The notes under the pieces were generated by a model that saw only the letters and a list, made by a program, of their open reading frames with translations, was not told where the DNA came from and did no database searches. 64,000 bases of DNA from Streptomyces lanatus (lineage in GTDB: Bacteria > Actinomycetota > Actinomycetes > Streptomycetales > Streptomycetaceae). Each line of letters begins with the position of its first letter. Positions within the stretch are counted from its first letter, which is position 1. Positions 51,901 to 60,800 of the stretch are shown in pieces. The stretch lies in the NCBI RefSeq assembly GCF_014655715.1, contig NZ_BNBM01000013.1:80569-144568 (forward strand). The letters run 5' to 3'. The position numbers and the translations under genes were made by a program.

Positions 51901-54900
51901 TGCTCCAGCACGCGCCGGTAGCGGGCGGCGATCGCGGTCACCGTCTCGGCGTCGAACACATGGTGCTGGTACTGGAGGGCCAGCCGCAGGTGCGGGTCGG
52001 CGTCGGCGGTGACCACCAGCGGATAGTGGCTGCCCGTGTAGGGCCGGATACCGGTGACGGTCACGCCGGCCGCCGAATGCGCCTCGGTCAGACCGGTGCG
52101 GTCCACGGGGTAGGACTCGAAGACCACGGCGGTGTCGAACAGGGCGGTCAGTCCGATGGACTGCTGGATCTCGGCCAGTCCGTGGTGGTGATGGTCCAGC
52201 AGGGCGGCCTGCCGCTCCTGCAGCCCGGTCAGCATCTGACCCAGCGATTCCCGCGGCGACACCGGGACGCGTACGGGCAGGGTGTTGATGAACAGGCCGA
52301 CCATGGAGTCGACTTCGGGGACCGCGGGCGGCCGTCCGGACACGGTGGCGCCGAAGACGACCTCGTGGCGGCCGGTGAGCGCCCCGAGTACGACGGCCCA
52401 GGTGCCCTGCACCAGGGTGCTGAGGGTGATGCCGAGTTCGGCGGCGCGCCGGGCCAGGGCACGGGAGAGGTCGGCGGTCAGCGAGACATCGACCTGTCCC
52501 ACCTCCGCGTCCTGTTCCGCCGTGGCGTCGGGGGCGAGGAGGGTGGGTTCGTCGAGACCGTCGAGCTCACGGGCCCAGACGTCGGCGGCCGCGGCACGGT
52601 CCTGCGCCGACAGCCAGGCCAGGAAGTCTCGGTAGCCGCGCACCGGGGGCAGGTCGGAGGCGTCGCCGCCGGAACCGTACAGCCGCAGCAGATCCTGGAG
52701 CAGCAGCGGCATGGACCAGCCGTCGAACAGCATGTGGTGCGCGGTCAGGACCAGTTCGGACCGGTCCTCGTCGAGGGTGATCAGCGCCAGGCGCAGCAAC
52801 GGGGGCCGGGCCGGGTCGAAGTGGGCGGCACGGTCCTCGGTGAGGAAGCGATCCACTGCCGCCTGCTGGTCTCCTGTCCCCGTCAAGTCCATGTCCTGCC
52901 AGGGCAGTTCGACCCGGTCCAGGACGAGCTGGACGTGGTCCCCGGTGGCGTCGGCCACGAACGCGGTACGCAGGGAGGCGTACCGGTCCAGCAGCGCCTG
53001 CCCGGCCGCCCGCATCCGCTGCGGGTCCACCGCGCCGGACAGGTGGTACACCATCTGCATGTGGTACGCGTCGAACGAAGCGTCCGCCATCAACGCGTGG
53101 AACAGCAGACCCGACTGCAACGGCGCCAGCGGCCAGACGTCCCGCAGACCCGGATACGTCCGCTCCCACGCGGCCAGTTCGCCCTGACCCACCGTCACCA
53201 GTGGTACGTCGGACGGCGTCAGGCCGCCCGCACCGGGTGTGGCGACATGCTGGGCGAGTGCACTCAGGGCCTCGCACCAGGCGTCGGCCAGTTCCTGCGC
53301 CTGCTCACGGGTCAGGATGCCGGTGGGGAAGGCGAAGCGGGCGTTCAGTCGCGGTCCGTCCTCGGCGTCCTCGACGAGGGCGTTGACGTCCAGCACCGCC
53401 AGTGCGGGCATCGCCGGGTCGAGCGCGGGCATGGTGCTGGCCGCCGCCGATCGGCTCCAGCCGAGGTCGCGCAGGTGTTCCGGCAGGTCGGCGGAGGAAA
53501 AGTGCCCGAGGTAGTTGAAGGCGATCTGCCCCGTGGAGTGGGCGCCGAGGACCGGTCCGGTCTCGTCGTTGAGGTAGCGCAGCAGGCCGTAGCCCAGGCC
53601 CTTGTCGGGGATGGCGAGCATCTGCTCCTTGACGGCCTTGATCACGGCGGCGGCCGCCGGTCCGCCCGCGAAGGCCTCGTCCAGGTCGGCGCCCGAGGTG
53701 TCCAGGCGTACCGGGAACATCGTGGTGAACCAGCCGACCGTACGGGACAGATCGGCGCCCGGGACGGCCTCCTCCTCACGCCCGTGGCCCTCCAGACGGA
53801 GCAGGGTGGAGGGTTCGGTCACGCCCTGGTCGCGGCGCCATCGGGCCACCGCCAGCGCCAGCCCCGCGAGCAGCCCGTCGTTCACGCCGCCACGGAAAGC
53901 GGCCGGCACGGCCGTCAGCAGCGTCTCCGTGACCGTCGCGGGCAGCCGCACCCAGATGCTGTCGACGGTTGCCTGGACGTCGACGGCGGGATCCAGCGCA
54001 CGCGCGCCCAGGAGCGGGTCCGGTCCCTCCACCACTCCCTGCCAGTACGGCAGTTCGGCGACCCGTTCCTCCGACACCGCCTGGTCGGCCAGGGCATGGG
54101 CCCAGCGCCGCACCGACGTCGCCACCGGAGCGAGCTCGGGCTGCTTGCCCTCCCGTACCCGGCTCCATGCCTCGGCCAGGTCCGGCAGCAGGATCCGCCA
54201 GGACACGCCGTCCACGACCAGGTGATGCAGCGCGATGATCAGCCGGCCGGGCGCGAGCCACACGAACTGCGCCATGACACCCGCAGCCGGATCCAACCTG
54301 CTGACCGCTGCGTCCAACTCCCGCTGCACATCGACCTGTTCATCCCTGATACGCAGCAACGGACGCACATCGACCGACCCCGGCGGCAGCACCTCCAGCG
54401 CACCATCGGTCAGCCGCGACCGCAGCACATCATGGCGGTCCAGCACCGCACCCAACGTCGCCACCAGGCCCGCCACGTCCATACCGGACGGCAGGTCCAG
54501 CACCGAACTCATCGGGAAGCTGTCGATCCCGGCGCCCTGCTCCAGCAGGAAGTGGCCGATCGGCAGCAGCGGCATCCGCCCGACGCCGCCACCGTCCAGT
54601 TCCGCCAGCACGGTCGGTTCCCCGGTCCCCGCCCGGCCCTCGACCAGCTCCGCCAGGCCGGCGACCGTCCGGCGCTCGAAGATCTCGCGGGGGCTCACCT
54701 CGATGCCGCGGGCGCGAGCGCGGGAGACCACCTGGATGGAGCGGATGCTGTCGCCGCCGACCGCGAAGAAGTCGTCGTCGACGCCGACCCGGTCGAGGCC
54801 GAGGACATCGGCGAAGACATCGGCGAGGGCGTGCTCGTGGGCGGCACGCGGTGCCCGGTAGGTCTCGGCGATGATCTCGGGGGCGGGGAGGGCGGAGCGG

Positions 54901-57764
54901 TCCAGCTTGCCGTTCGGTGCGAGCGGCATGTGGTCGAGCATCACGAAGGCGGACGGCACCATGAACTCCGGCAGCCGTTCGGCGGCGTAGCGGCGCAGTT
55001 CGGCGGCGGACACGCCCGCGGTCAGGTCGACGGCCAGGTCGCCGAGGCTCTCGACGGTGCCGCCGCTCGCTCCCGTGGCCACCACGTGGGCCACCAGTTG
55101 CCGGCTGCCGGTGCGGCCATGGATGCCGACGACGGCCTGCTCGACCGCGGGGTGGGAGGTCAGTACGGCCTCGACCTCGCCGGGCTCGATCCGGAAGCCG
55201 CGCAGCTTCATCTGGTGGTCGTCGCGGCCGGCGAACTCCAGCTGTCCGGCGGCGTTCCAGCGGGCGAGGTCGCCGGTGCGGTACATGCGCTCGCCGGGCG
55301 GACCGAACGGGTCGGCGACGAAGCGCTCCGCGGTCAGCGGGGCCTGGCCGAGGTAGCCGCGGCCCACGGCGCCCGCCACGTACAGCTCGCCGACCACACC
55401 GGGCGGCACGGGGGTGAGCCCCGGGCCGAGGACGTAGGCGCGCATGTTGGCCAGCGGCACACCGACCGGGGCGCTGCCGGAGACGTCGGGGACGGCCGGT
55501 TCGGTGACGTCGCAGACGGAGGCGTAGAAGCTCTCGCTCTGCCCGTAGGCGTTGATGACCCGCACCCCGGGGAAGGCGTCCCGCACCCGCCGTACGAGTG
55601 AGGTGGGCAGTGCCTCGCCGGCGAAGACGAGGGTGTCGACCGTCGTCTTCCCTGCGATGTCGTCGATCAGTTCGCTGAAGACGGAGGGCACCGTGCTGAT
55701 GACGCTGCCGGTCCAGCCGCCCCGCTCGCCGAGGGTGAGGACGTCGCGGACGACCTCGACGGTGCCGCCGGTGCTCAGGGTGGTGATGGTCTCGAACACC
55801 GACACGTCGAAGTTGATCGACGTACCGGCGAGCATCCGAGCGCCCGGGCCGAGGCCGACCGCCGGTGCCAGCCGGGTGACGCCGTTGACGACGCCGTGGT
55901 GGGTGATGGCGACGCCCTTCGGGGTGCCCGTGGAGCCCGAGGTGTACATGACGTAGGCGAGGTTGTCCGGTCGCGGCGCGACGTCGGGGGCGCCGCCGGG
56001 GCCGTCCTCCAGGTCGATGTCGTCCAGGTGGAGGCGGGGCGTGCCGTCGTCCGGGAGCACGCTCGCGGTGGCCCGGTCGGTCAGGACGAGGCAGGGCCGG
56101 GCCTGGGACAGGATGAGGTCGAGGCGGGCGCTGGGATAGCGCGGGTCGATCGGGACGTAGGCGGCGCCGGACTTGAGGATGCCGAGCAGGGCCACGACCA
56201 GGTCGGCGGACCGGGGCAGCGCCAGGCCGACCAGGGTCTCGGGGGCGGCGCCGTGCCGGGCCAGCGCGTGGGCGACGCGGTCGGCGCGGGCGTCGAGTTC
56301 CCGGTAGGTGAGTTCCTCGGTGCCGAAGACCACGGCGAGCGCGTCCGGGGTCGCGGCGACCTGCCGCTCGACGAGGCCGGGCACGGTGACGCCGGGGGTC
56401 GGCGCGGAGGTGCCGGCGTAGCGGTCGAGGAGTGCGCGCTCGGCGGGTTCGAGGACGTCGACGTCGCCGACGCGGGTGGCGGGGCCGGCGACGAGCCGCT
56501 CCAGGACCCGGATGAAGCGCCGGCCCATCCGCTCGACGGTGGACCGCTCGAACAGGTCGGTGGCGTATTCCAGGGTGCAGCGGATGCCGCCGTCGGTGGC
56601 GGTGAGGTTGAACTCCAGGTCGAACTTGGCGGTTGCCGTGGGTACGGCCTCCAGCTGTGCGGTCGCGCCGGGGAGTTCGAGGTCGATCCGGGCCTCGGTC
56701 TGCCAGCTGAACATGACCTGGAAGAAGGGGTGGTAGGCGGTGGACCGCTCGGGGCTGAGGGCCTCCACCAGCCGTTCGAAGGGCACGGCCTGGTTCTCGT
56801 AGGCGCCGATGGCCTTGTCCCGCACCTGGTCCAGCACCTGGTCCAGCGGTGGATTGCCGGACAGGTCCGTGCGCAGCACCCAGGTGTTGACGAAGAAGCC
56901 GACCAGGTCCGTCAGTTCCTCTTCGGTGCGTCCGGCGATGGTGGAGCCGAGGGTGATGTCGTCCCCGGCGCCGAGCCGGTGCAGCAGGACGGTGAGCGCG
57001 GCTTGCATCGCCATCGACAGGGTCAGGCCACGCCGCTGGGCCAACTCCGTGACGGCTGCCGTCAGTTCAGGGGTGACGGTGAACTCGACCGCGTCGCCGC
57101 GGTGGCTGGCCCGGGCGGGACGCGGGTGGTCGGTGGGCAGCCGGGTCTGCTGGGGGGCGTCGGCCAGTTCGGTCCGCCAGTGGCGCAGTTGGGTGGCGAG
57201 CACGCTGGCGGGGTCCTCGGTGTCGCCGAGGAGTTCACGCTGCCACAGCGTGTAGTCGCCGTACTGGACGGGCAGTTCGTCCCACTCCGGTGCCGTGGCG
57301 CGGACCCGGGCCGTGTAGGCGGTGGCGAGGTCCCGGGCCAGCGGGGCCATCGACTCACCGTCGGCGGCGGCGTGGTGGACCACCAGGACGAGCACGTGGT
57401 CCTCGGGTCCGCGGCGCAGCAGGGTGGCCCGCAGCGGGATCTCCGTGGCCAGGTCGAAGGTGTGCGCCGCCGCGTCGGCGAGGAGTGCGGGCACGTCGTC
57501 GGGTGCCGCGTCGACGACCGGGACGTGGAGCCGCGTCTCGTCCTCGGGCATGACCCACTGGCCGGGCATGCCGTCCGTCTCCTCGACGAAGAGGGTGCGC
57601 AGGCTCTCGTGCCTGACCACCACGTCCCGGACCGCCGAGGCGAGCGCACCGGTGTCGATCGCCCCGCGCAGCCGCAGCACGAACGGGATGTTGTACGTCG
57701 CCGACGGTCCTTCGAACCGGTCGATGAACCAAAGTCGCCGTTGTGCGTAGGACAGGGGGATCAT
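42912..57764 (-). CDS. multimodular NRPS, C-A-PCP-E-C-A-PCP-C-(A core deleted)-PCP-E-C-A-PCP-TE
   Basis: A 4950-aa nonribosomal peptide synthetase. Module 1: C (HHAAADG), A about 460-960, PCP Ser-1006, E (HHLVVDG at 1180). Module 2: C (HHMLFDG at 1676), A about 2000-2500, PCP Ser-2524. Module 3: C (HHIAGDG at 2708), then only the small C-terminal subdomain of an A domain (about 3022-3130, with PDGE instead of the catalytic NGK), PCP Ser-3165, E. Module 4: C (HHVLFDG at 3836), A about 4160-4650, PCP Ser-4667, TE with GHSTG Ser-4801. Hand-read A codes are DVFSVAAYAK (module 1, like piperazate codes I recall), DGMLAGAVVK and DVCMVGVVCK (unassigned). The E domains predict D residues at modules 1 and 3. 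The N-terminal C domain means a chain arrives from an upstream carrier. Confidence 0.95.
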   Translation of the reverse strand: MIPLSYAQRRLWFIDRFEGPSATYNIPFVLRLRGAIDTGALASAVRDVVVRHESLRTLFVEETDGMPGQWVMPEDETRLHVPVVDAAPDDVPALLADAAAHTFDLATEIPLRATLLRRGPEDHVLVLVVHHAAADGESMAPLARDLATAYTARVRATAPEWDELPVQYGDYTLWQRELLGDTEDPASVLATQLRHWRTELADAPQQTRLPTDHPRPARASHRGDAVEFTVTPELTAAVTELAQRRGLTLSMAMQAALTVLLHRLGAGDDITLGSTIAGRTEEELTDLVGFFVNTWVLRTDLSGNPPLDQVLDQVRDKAIGAYENQAVPFERLVEALSPERSTAYHPFFQVMFSWQTEARIDLELPGATAQLEAVPTATAKFDLEFNLTATDGGIRCTLEYATDLFERSTVERMGRRFIRVLERLVAGPATRVGDVDVLEPAERALLDRYAGTSAPTPGVTVPGLVERQVAATPDALAVVFGTEELTYRELDARADRVAHALARHGAAPETLVGLALPRSADLVVALLGILKSGAAYVPIDPRYPSARLDLILSQARPCLVLTDRATASVLPDDGTPRLHLDDIDLEDGPGGAPDVAPRPDNLAYVMYTSGSTGTPKGVAITHHGVVNGVTRLAPAVGLGPGARMLAGTSINFDVSVFETITTLSTGGTVEVVRDVLTLGERGGWTGSVISTVPSVFSELIDDIAGKTTVDTLVFAGEALPTSLVRRVRDAFPGVRVINAYGQSESFYASVCDVTEPAVPDVSGSAPVGVPLANMRAYVLGPGLTPVPPGVVGELYVAGAVGRGYLGQAPLTAERFVADPFGPPGERMYRTGDLARWNAAGQLEFAGRDDHQMKLRGFRIEPGEVEAVLTSHPAVEQAVVGIHGRTGSRQLVAHVVATGASGGTVESLGDLAVDLTAGVSAAELRRYAAERLPEFMVPSAFVMLDHMPLAPNGKLDRSALPAPEIIAETYRAPRAAHEHALADVFADVLGLDRVGVDDDFFAVGGDSIRSIQVVSRARARGIEVSPREIFERRTVAGLAELVEGRAGTGEPTVLAELDGGGVGRMPLLPIGHFLLEQGAGIDSFPMSSVLDLPSGMDVAGLVATLGAVLDRHDVLRSRLTDGALEVLPPGSVDVRPLLRIRDEQVDVQRELDAAVSRLDPAAGVMAQFVWLAPGRLIIALHHLVVDGVSWRILLPDLAEAWSRVREGKQPELAPVATSVRRWAHALADQAVSEERVAELPYWQGVVEGPDPLLGARALDPAVDVQATVDSIWVRLPATVTETLLTAVPAAFRGGVNDGLLAGLALAVARWRRDQGVTEPSTLLRLEGHGREEEAVPGADLSRTVGWFTTMFPVRLDTSGADLDEAFAGGPAAAAVIKAVKEQMLAIPDKGLGYGLLRYLNDETGPVLGAHSTGQIAFNYLGHFSSADLPEHLRDLGWSRSAAASTMPALDPAMPALAVLDVNALVEDAEDGPRLNARFAFPTGILTREQAQELADAWCEALSALAQHVATPGAGGLTPSDVPLVTVGQGELAAWERTYPGLRDVWPLAPLQSGLLFHALMADASFDAYHMQMVYHLSGAVDPQRMRAAGQALLDRYASLRTAFVADATGDHVQLVLDRVELPWQDMDLTGTGDQQAAVDRFLTEDRAAHFDPARPPLLRLALITLDEDRSELVLTAHHMLFDGWSMPLLLQDLLRLYGSGGDASDLPPVRGYRDFLAWLSAQDRAAAADVWARELDGLDEPTLLAPDATAEQDAEVGQVDVSLTADLSRALARRAAELGITLSTLVQGTWAVVLGALTGRHEVVFGATVSGRPPAVPEVDSMVGLFINTLPVRVPVSPRESLGQMLTGLQERQAALLDHHHHGLAEIQQSIGLTALFDTAVVFESYPVDRTGLTEAHSAAGVTVTGIRPYTGSHYPLVVTADADPHLRLALQYQHHVFDAETVTAIAARYRRVLEQLAADPDLSAGRVDVLDPAERRHILTSGGTTDAPLPVATLPALFEAQVAARPDAIAVEDARTTLTFRELDERANRLAHHLRSLGAGPETKVGLCVQRGADLVIGLLAITKAGAAYVPLDPDYPADRLAFMLRDSGVRLVVTAPRARDGIADGDAVVVDLVEDREAIDARPATVPEPRPRTGDLAYIIYTSGSTGLPKGVLVPHTGIANLAAALAERLDVTPGSRVLQFASASFDGALMDILMALPAGATVVLPPHGPLVGDALHRFLRERRVTHSLLVPSVVATLHPEGLETFRGLAVGGEASSAELVARWAPGRRLVNAYGPTETTVVATMSEPLSGDSAPPIGSPLPHTRVYVLDGALRPVPDLVTGDLYIAGPHLARGYHGRSGLTAERFVADPYGPRGSRMYRSGDLARRRPDGTLEYAGRADDQVKIRGFRIELGEIENVLGSHPDVDRAVVIARESATGGRQLAAYVVPAGEGHEDLVPELRARAEERLPAHMVPPAFVVLDTLPVTANGKLDRAALPEPEFGGAGTRQPRTPQEEILCGLVAEVLGLETVGVDDDFFALGGHSLLATRLVSRIRGVLGADVPIRHVFETPTVARLALRLDGGASTRPVLKPAGQRPEPIPLSSAQRRLWFVDRFEGPSATYNVPVVLRLEGTLDVAALRAALHDLIARHESLRTLIEDGPDGVPYQRVLPTDEVTADLPVVDTDPGDLDTAVADELARPFGLGGDIPVRARLLRCGPDDHTLVLVLHHIAGDGESVAPLTRDLATAYAARTEGAAPAVPALPVQYVDYTLWQRDLLGDEDDPASLAARQYAYWTTELAGVPEPLRLPTDRPRPSNPSHRGDTAGFHIDAELAEAVRELARSRGATTSMVLQAAFAVLLRDLGAGDDLTIGSPIAGRTDEALSDLVGFFVNTWVLRVRMPDRPTFGQVVDQVRDKALAAYDHQDVPFERLVELLNPERSTAYHPLFQVMFGWQHMADDFRLGTVRALPRVAATGTSKFDLFLTMADAPDQGVTGFLEYATDLFDRSTAEDLIGRFTATLRELVTRPEAPLAAPDPVRPDSARETTLGGVRIDLDAVEAALTAHPDVARAVADTRAGRGAGRRLVGYVLPTSDAADRIAVAELRAFVADRLPEDQVPSLFVLLDTLPLTPDGEPDLAALPEPTFTGGDYRAPGTDGERALAEVFADVLGLERVGVDDDYFLLGGDSIRSIQVVSRARAHGIEIKPRDVFERRTVAGLAELVAGRAGTGDPSSVLTELDGGGVGSMPLLPIARYLLGQGSGSDRFPMSTVLDLPSDIDEPGLIATLGAVLDRHDVLRSRLGDGVLEVLPPGSLDAAALLRVTDEQADLQRELDAAVSRLDPAAGVMAQFVWLAPGRLIIALHHLVVDGVSWRILLPDLAEAWSRVREGKQPELAPVATSVRRWAHALADQAMSEERLAELPYWQGVVDGPDPLLGARALDPAVDVQADVDSVWVRLPTTVTEALLTAVPAAFRGGVNDGLLAGLALAVARWRRARGVGESSTLLRLEGHGREESAVTGADLSRTVGWFTTMFPVRLDTSGADLDDAFAGGPAAGAVVKAVKEQMLAIPDKGLGYGLLRYLNDETGPALAAHSTGQISFNYLGHFSSADLPEHLRGLGWNQSTQVHALPTLDPALPALAVLDVNALVEEVDGQPQLSARFAYPTGVLTSAEVQELADAWCEALSALAQHVATPGAGGLTPSDVPLVTVGQGELAAWERTYPGLRDVWPLAPLQSGLLFHALMADASFDAYHMQMVYHLSGAVDPQRMRAAGQALLDRYASLRTAFVADATGDHVQLVLDEVELPWQDMDFTEVGEQREAVDRFLAEDRAAHFDPARPPLLRLALITLDEDRSELVLTAHHVLFDGWSMPLLLQDLLLLYGSGGDASDLPAVRGYRDFLAWLSDQDPSAAADAWARELDGLDEPTLLAPDAEAGGTGQVEVPLSADVVAGLARCAAEAGVTMNTLVQGAWAVLLSQLAGRQDVVFGATVSGRPPALPGADSIVGLFINTLPVRVRLSPWESLRQMLTALQERQTALLDHHHHSLADIQRSTGLPALFDTAVVFESYPVDQEGLSDARDATGFAIDGFDSTSGTHYPLGVSATLAPDLRVDVHYRHGAFDEVAAHDIAARLARTLERFAADPDLPVGRLDARGPVESAAPTVTPVAGGTVAEQFARQAAATPDAPAVISAEETLTYRELDARAGRLAGELVRRGVRRGSVVAVALRRSPGMVVALLAVLRAGGAYLPVDAAYPADRIAYMLDDSGARLAVTDDTTAPALSAADIDTLRYDTLSAPAPEPLDVPGTLDDLAYVIYTSGSTGTPKGVEVTHRGVASLVTAHVRRMGITAGSRMLQLASPSFDVSLCELFTALLSGASAVLADTERLAPGTPLAETIDEHGVTHVMMTPSMLTTLPHDALTGVECLVVGGESTSAELIAQWSADRRMLNVYGPTESTVCATMGEPLTGDGSTLTIGRPIENTRAHVLDAALRPVPPGVTGDLYLSGAGLARGYAGRPGMTADRFVASPFGGPGERMYRTGDLAAWTQDGELVFRGRADDQVKVRGFRVELGEVEAALRAHPAVAQAVVVVDGRRLAAYVVPGPDGAEPDALREHLRARLPEHMMPAVITPIESVPLTASGKLDRAALPAPDRARAAVGRAPRTPRETILCGLFAEVLGLGRVGIDDGFFALGGHSLLAARLAGRIRVVLGVDLPLRLLFEAPTVAELLVHMDADGGPDESIDPYAPVLTVKKDGDREPLWLFHPGGGLCWPYFGFGQLLPEDRPVYGIQAAGLDGTTPLPGSMEEIVTDYTDRVLARQPEGPYHLLGHSTGGTLAHAVAAELQRRGHEVGLLALLDSVPSDHLAGHAAPAESEVRDYFAAHLAGAQDTADHRGFIDRAVGVGLNFVALMRQYAAPVYRGDALFFNAVPKPEGSFADLWQPYIQGAVHGHDIHSAHEDMYLPRPATEICTLISQDLAGS
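46441..46800. repeat. long direct repeat within NRPS gene, copy 1 (E-C junction of modules 3/4)
   Basis: About 360 bp nearly identical to 52921-53280, offset 6480 bases. It encodes the end of the E domain and the start of the following C domain. Weaker identity at the same offset continues through the E domain to about 47800. Confidence 0.8.
52921..53280. repeat. long direct repeat within NRPS gene, copy 2 (E-C junction of modules 1/2)
   Basis: Partner of 46441-46800 with only a few mismatches per 60 bases. The constant offset of 6480 bases (2160 codons) indicates in-frame module duplication or gene conversion. Confidence 0.8.
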
Positions 57765-57828
57765 GGTGCGTTCGCTCCTCGCTCGGTGTTCTGGGAGTCG
57801 GGCCGGCCGCCGCGGACCGGGCGCCGGG

Positions 57829-60800
57829 TCAGTCCGCGCCGCGGTCCGCGACCAGCGCCGCCAGTTCGGCCACGGTCGGGTTTTCGAAGAGTTCCTGGGT
57901 GCCGAGCCGGACGCCGACCCGGTCGTCGACCAGGGCGAGCAGCCGGGTCGCCCGCAGGGAGTTCCCGCCGAGGTCGAAGAACGAGTCGTCCCTGCCGATC
58001 CCCGGGCGGTCGAGGGCCTCGGCCCACAGGAGGGCGAGTTGCTGCTCCAGTGGTGTCGCCGGTGGCGTCGAGGGCCGGCGCCTGCGGTCGGAGGCCGTCA
58101 TCCGCAGCAGCGTCGCGGCGTCGACGGCACCGTCCGGCAGCCGCGGGATGTGCTCGACCTCGAGGGTGCGCACCGGCACGGGGCAGTCGCCGGCGGCCGC
58201 CTGGACGGCTTCCCGTACGGCCTCGGGCGCGGCGCCGTCGGCGGTGTGGGCGACGACGATCTCACCGGCCCGCAGATGATCCGGCACGAGCTCGTCGACG
58301 ATGGCGGGGTGCGCCAGGTCGAGGCCGACGATCAGGTGATGGTCGGGGCGGGCGATGCCGGTGAGGAACAGCCGTAGTCCGTCGGCGGGGTCGACGGCGC
58401 CGAAGCCGCGGCTGGCGGCCGGGGCGGTGGAGCTGCCGCGGTTCATGCCGATGCCGGTCCACATGCTCCAGGCCAGGCAGTGCACCGCTCGCCGCCGCTC
58501 GTGGTGCCAGTGGTCGGCGAATCCGGTGAGGAAGCTGTTGGCGGTGGCGTACGCGCCGAACGAGTTCCCGCCGAACTCCCCGTTCACGGAGCCGAAGAGC
58601 ACGAGCGACGCCTGCGGCCTGCGCTCCAGGACCTGGGCCAGAGCGAGGGTGCCGGTGACCTTGGGGCGGTAGTGCCGGGCGAAGGTGTCGGCGGACTCGT
58701 TGACGAGCGTGTGCCGTTCGAGGTCGGACCACTGGTCCGTCGGGTCGGCCCCGGCCAGGTGCAGCACTCCGTCGAGGGGGCCGCCCCAGTGTGCCTCGGC
58801 ACGCGCCACGGCTGCCTCGACGGCATCGGCGTCGGCGACGTCGAGCTGCTCGTGCCGGACGTCGCCCAGGGCGCGCAGCTCGGCCAGCCGTTCGCCCGTC
58901 TCCCCGGTCGCGGGAGAGCGGCCGACGAGCAGCAGGCGCACTCCGTAGGTGGCGACCAGGTAGCCGGCGAGGTCGTGGGCGATGCCGCCGAGCCCGCCCG
59001 TGACCAGGTAGGTGCCGCCCGAGGTGATGGGCGGGGCGCCGGTCTCGTCGTCGGGGACCGGGCTCAGGCGCGGCTGCCATCGCCGGTTCTGCCGGGCGGC
59101 GACGACGCCCTGGTGCGTGCGGTCCGCGAGTTCGGTCCGTACGGCGTCCGCCCAGTCCGCGCGGTCCTGGGGCAGGTCGAGTTGACGGATCGTCAGTGCG
59201 GGCAGTTCGCTCACCGCGGTGCGGATCAGTCCGGGCAGGGCGCAGGTGCCCAGGTCGATCCGGTCGCCGGAGCGCACATGCACGGACCCCGAGGTGAGCA
59301 CGAGCACCAGGGGGCTGTCACCGTCCGTGGCGTCGGCGAGCGCGCCGAGCAGCGCGGTCAGTTCGGCGGTGGCCGCGGCGAGCCGCGCGGCGGGGTCCTC
59401 GCCTGCACGGGTCAGGGTCCGGCCGAACACGACCGTGTCGATGGATCCGTGCCGTTCGGTCACTTCCTTGATCAGCCGGGTCAGCTGCGCGCGGTCGCGT
59501 GCGTCGGCGCGGTAGCGGTCCGCCGCCTCCGCGTGCAGCCGATCGCCGTGGTGTACGGCGATCACCGGTCCGTCGAGGCCGAGGGATACGAGTTCGTCGT
59601 CCTCGGCCAGGACGAGCCGGGCCCCGGCTTTCCCGTTCCCGGACCCGGGTGCGGGTCCGGGGGCGGGAAGTTCTGTCCACTGGCGCCTGACCAGCCGGGT
59701 GTCGGGCCGTTCCGCTGTACCGGCCCCGATGACCCGGTCGGCGAAGGTGCCCGCGCGCAGTTCGGCGGTGAGCGCGGCGCGCTGCACCTTGCCGCTGCCG
59801 GTCTTCGGGAACTCGGTCTCGGTCACCGGGACGACGAGATCGGGGGCGAGTCCGACCTCGCGCACCAGGACGGCCCTGATGGCGTCGACGGTCCGGGTGA
59901 GGGCACCGTCGTCCCAGCTGCGCGGCACGAAGAAGATCGCCAGCCGGTCGGAGCCCTCGCCGGGCTCGCGTACCCCGGTCGCGGCGCTGAAGGTGACCCG
60001 GACGCCGTCCACCTGCTCGACGACGTTCTCGATCTCGTGCGCGAGGTAGTTGATGCCGCGCACCACGATCTGGTCCTTCTTGCGTCCGGCGATCACCAGG
60101 TCGCCGTCGCGGACGAACGCGAGGTCGCCGGTGTGGAACCAGCCGTCGTCGTCGAACGACGAGGCGTTGGCTTCGGCGTTGTTGAAGTAGCCGGTCATCA
60201 TCGTGCGGCCGCTGATGCACAGTTCGCCGAGGCGGCCCTCCGGGACCACCGCCCCGGAGTCGTCCAGCACCCGGATCCGCACGCCCGGGAGCGGGGTGCC
60301 GACGGTGGAGATCACCACGGCCCCGGGATCGGCGGGGTCCACCTCGCGGACCGTGCCGCCGAGCGAGGCGGGGTCGACGGCGACGGTGCCGGCCGTGCGG
60401 TCGTCCAGGCGCTGGAGGCCGTAGGTGACACCGGAGCAGGTCTCCGCCATGCCCCAGGCCGGGACCATCGCGTCGGCGGGCAGCCCGTGCGGCGCGAGGA
60501 GTTCCAGGAACCGGTGGCTGGTCCCGGCGACGACCGGTTCACCGCCGTTGAGCAGGGTGCGGAAGGAGGACAGGTCCCAGGAGCGCTTGGTGCGGATCTC
60601 CTCGGCGTGGTCGTTGACCATCGCGAAGGCGAAGTTGGGCGCCCAGGTGTTGGTCGCGCGGTACCGGTCGGCCCAGTCCAGCCACAGCAGCGGGTCGGCG
60701 AGGAAGTGCTCGATCTTGGCGTTGACGTGCAGACAGCGCAGGAAGACGTCCCGGATGTTGCAGTGCACGACGGTGACGTGGTCGAAGGGCATCCACAGCA

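Noticed and set aside
47022..55601. A very long open frame on the plus strand opposite the giant NRPS
   Set aside because: It lies wholly antisense to clear NRPS domains, its protein is low-complexity Gly/Arg/Val/Gln-rich without any fold signature, and such frames are expected from GC-rich codon bias.
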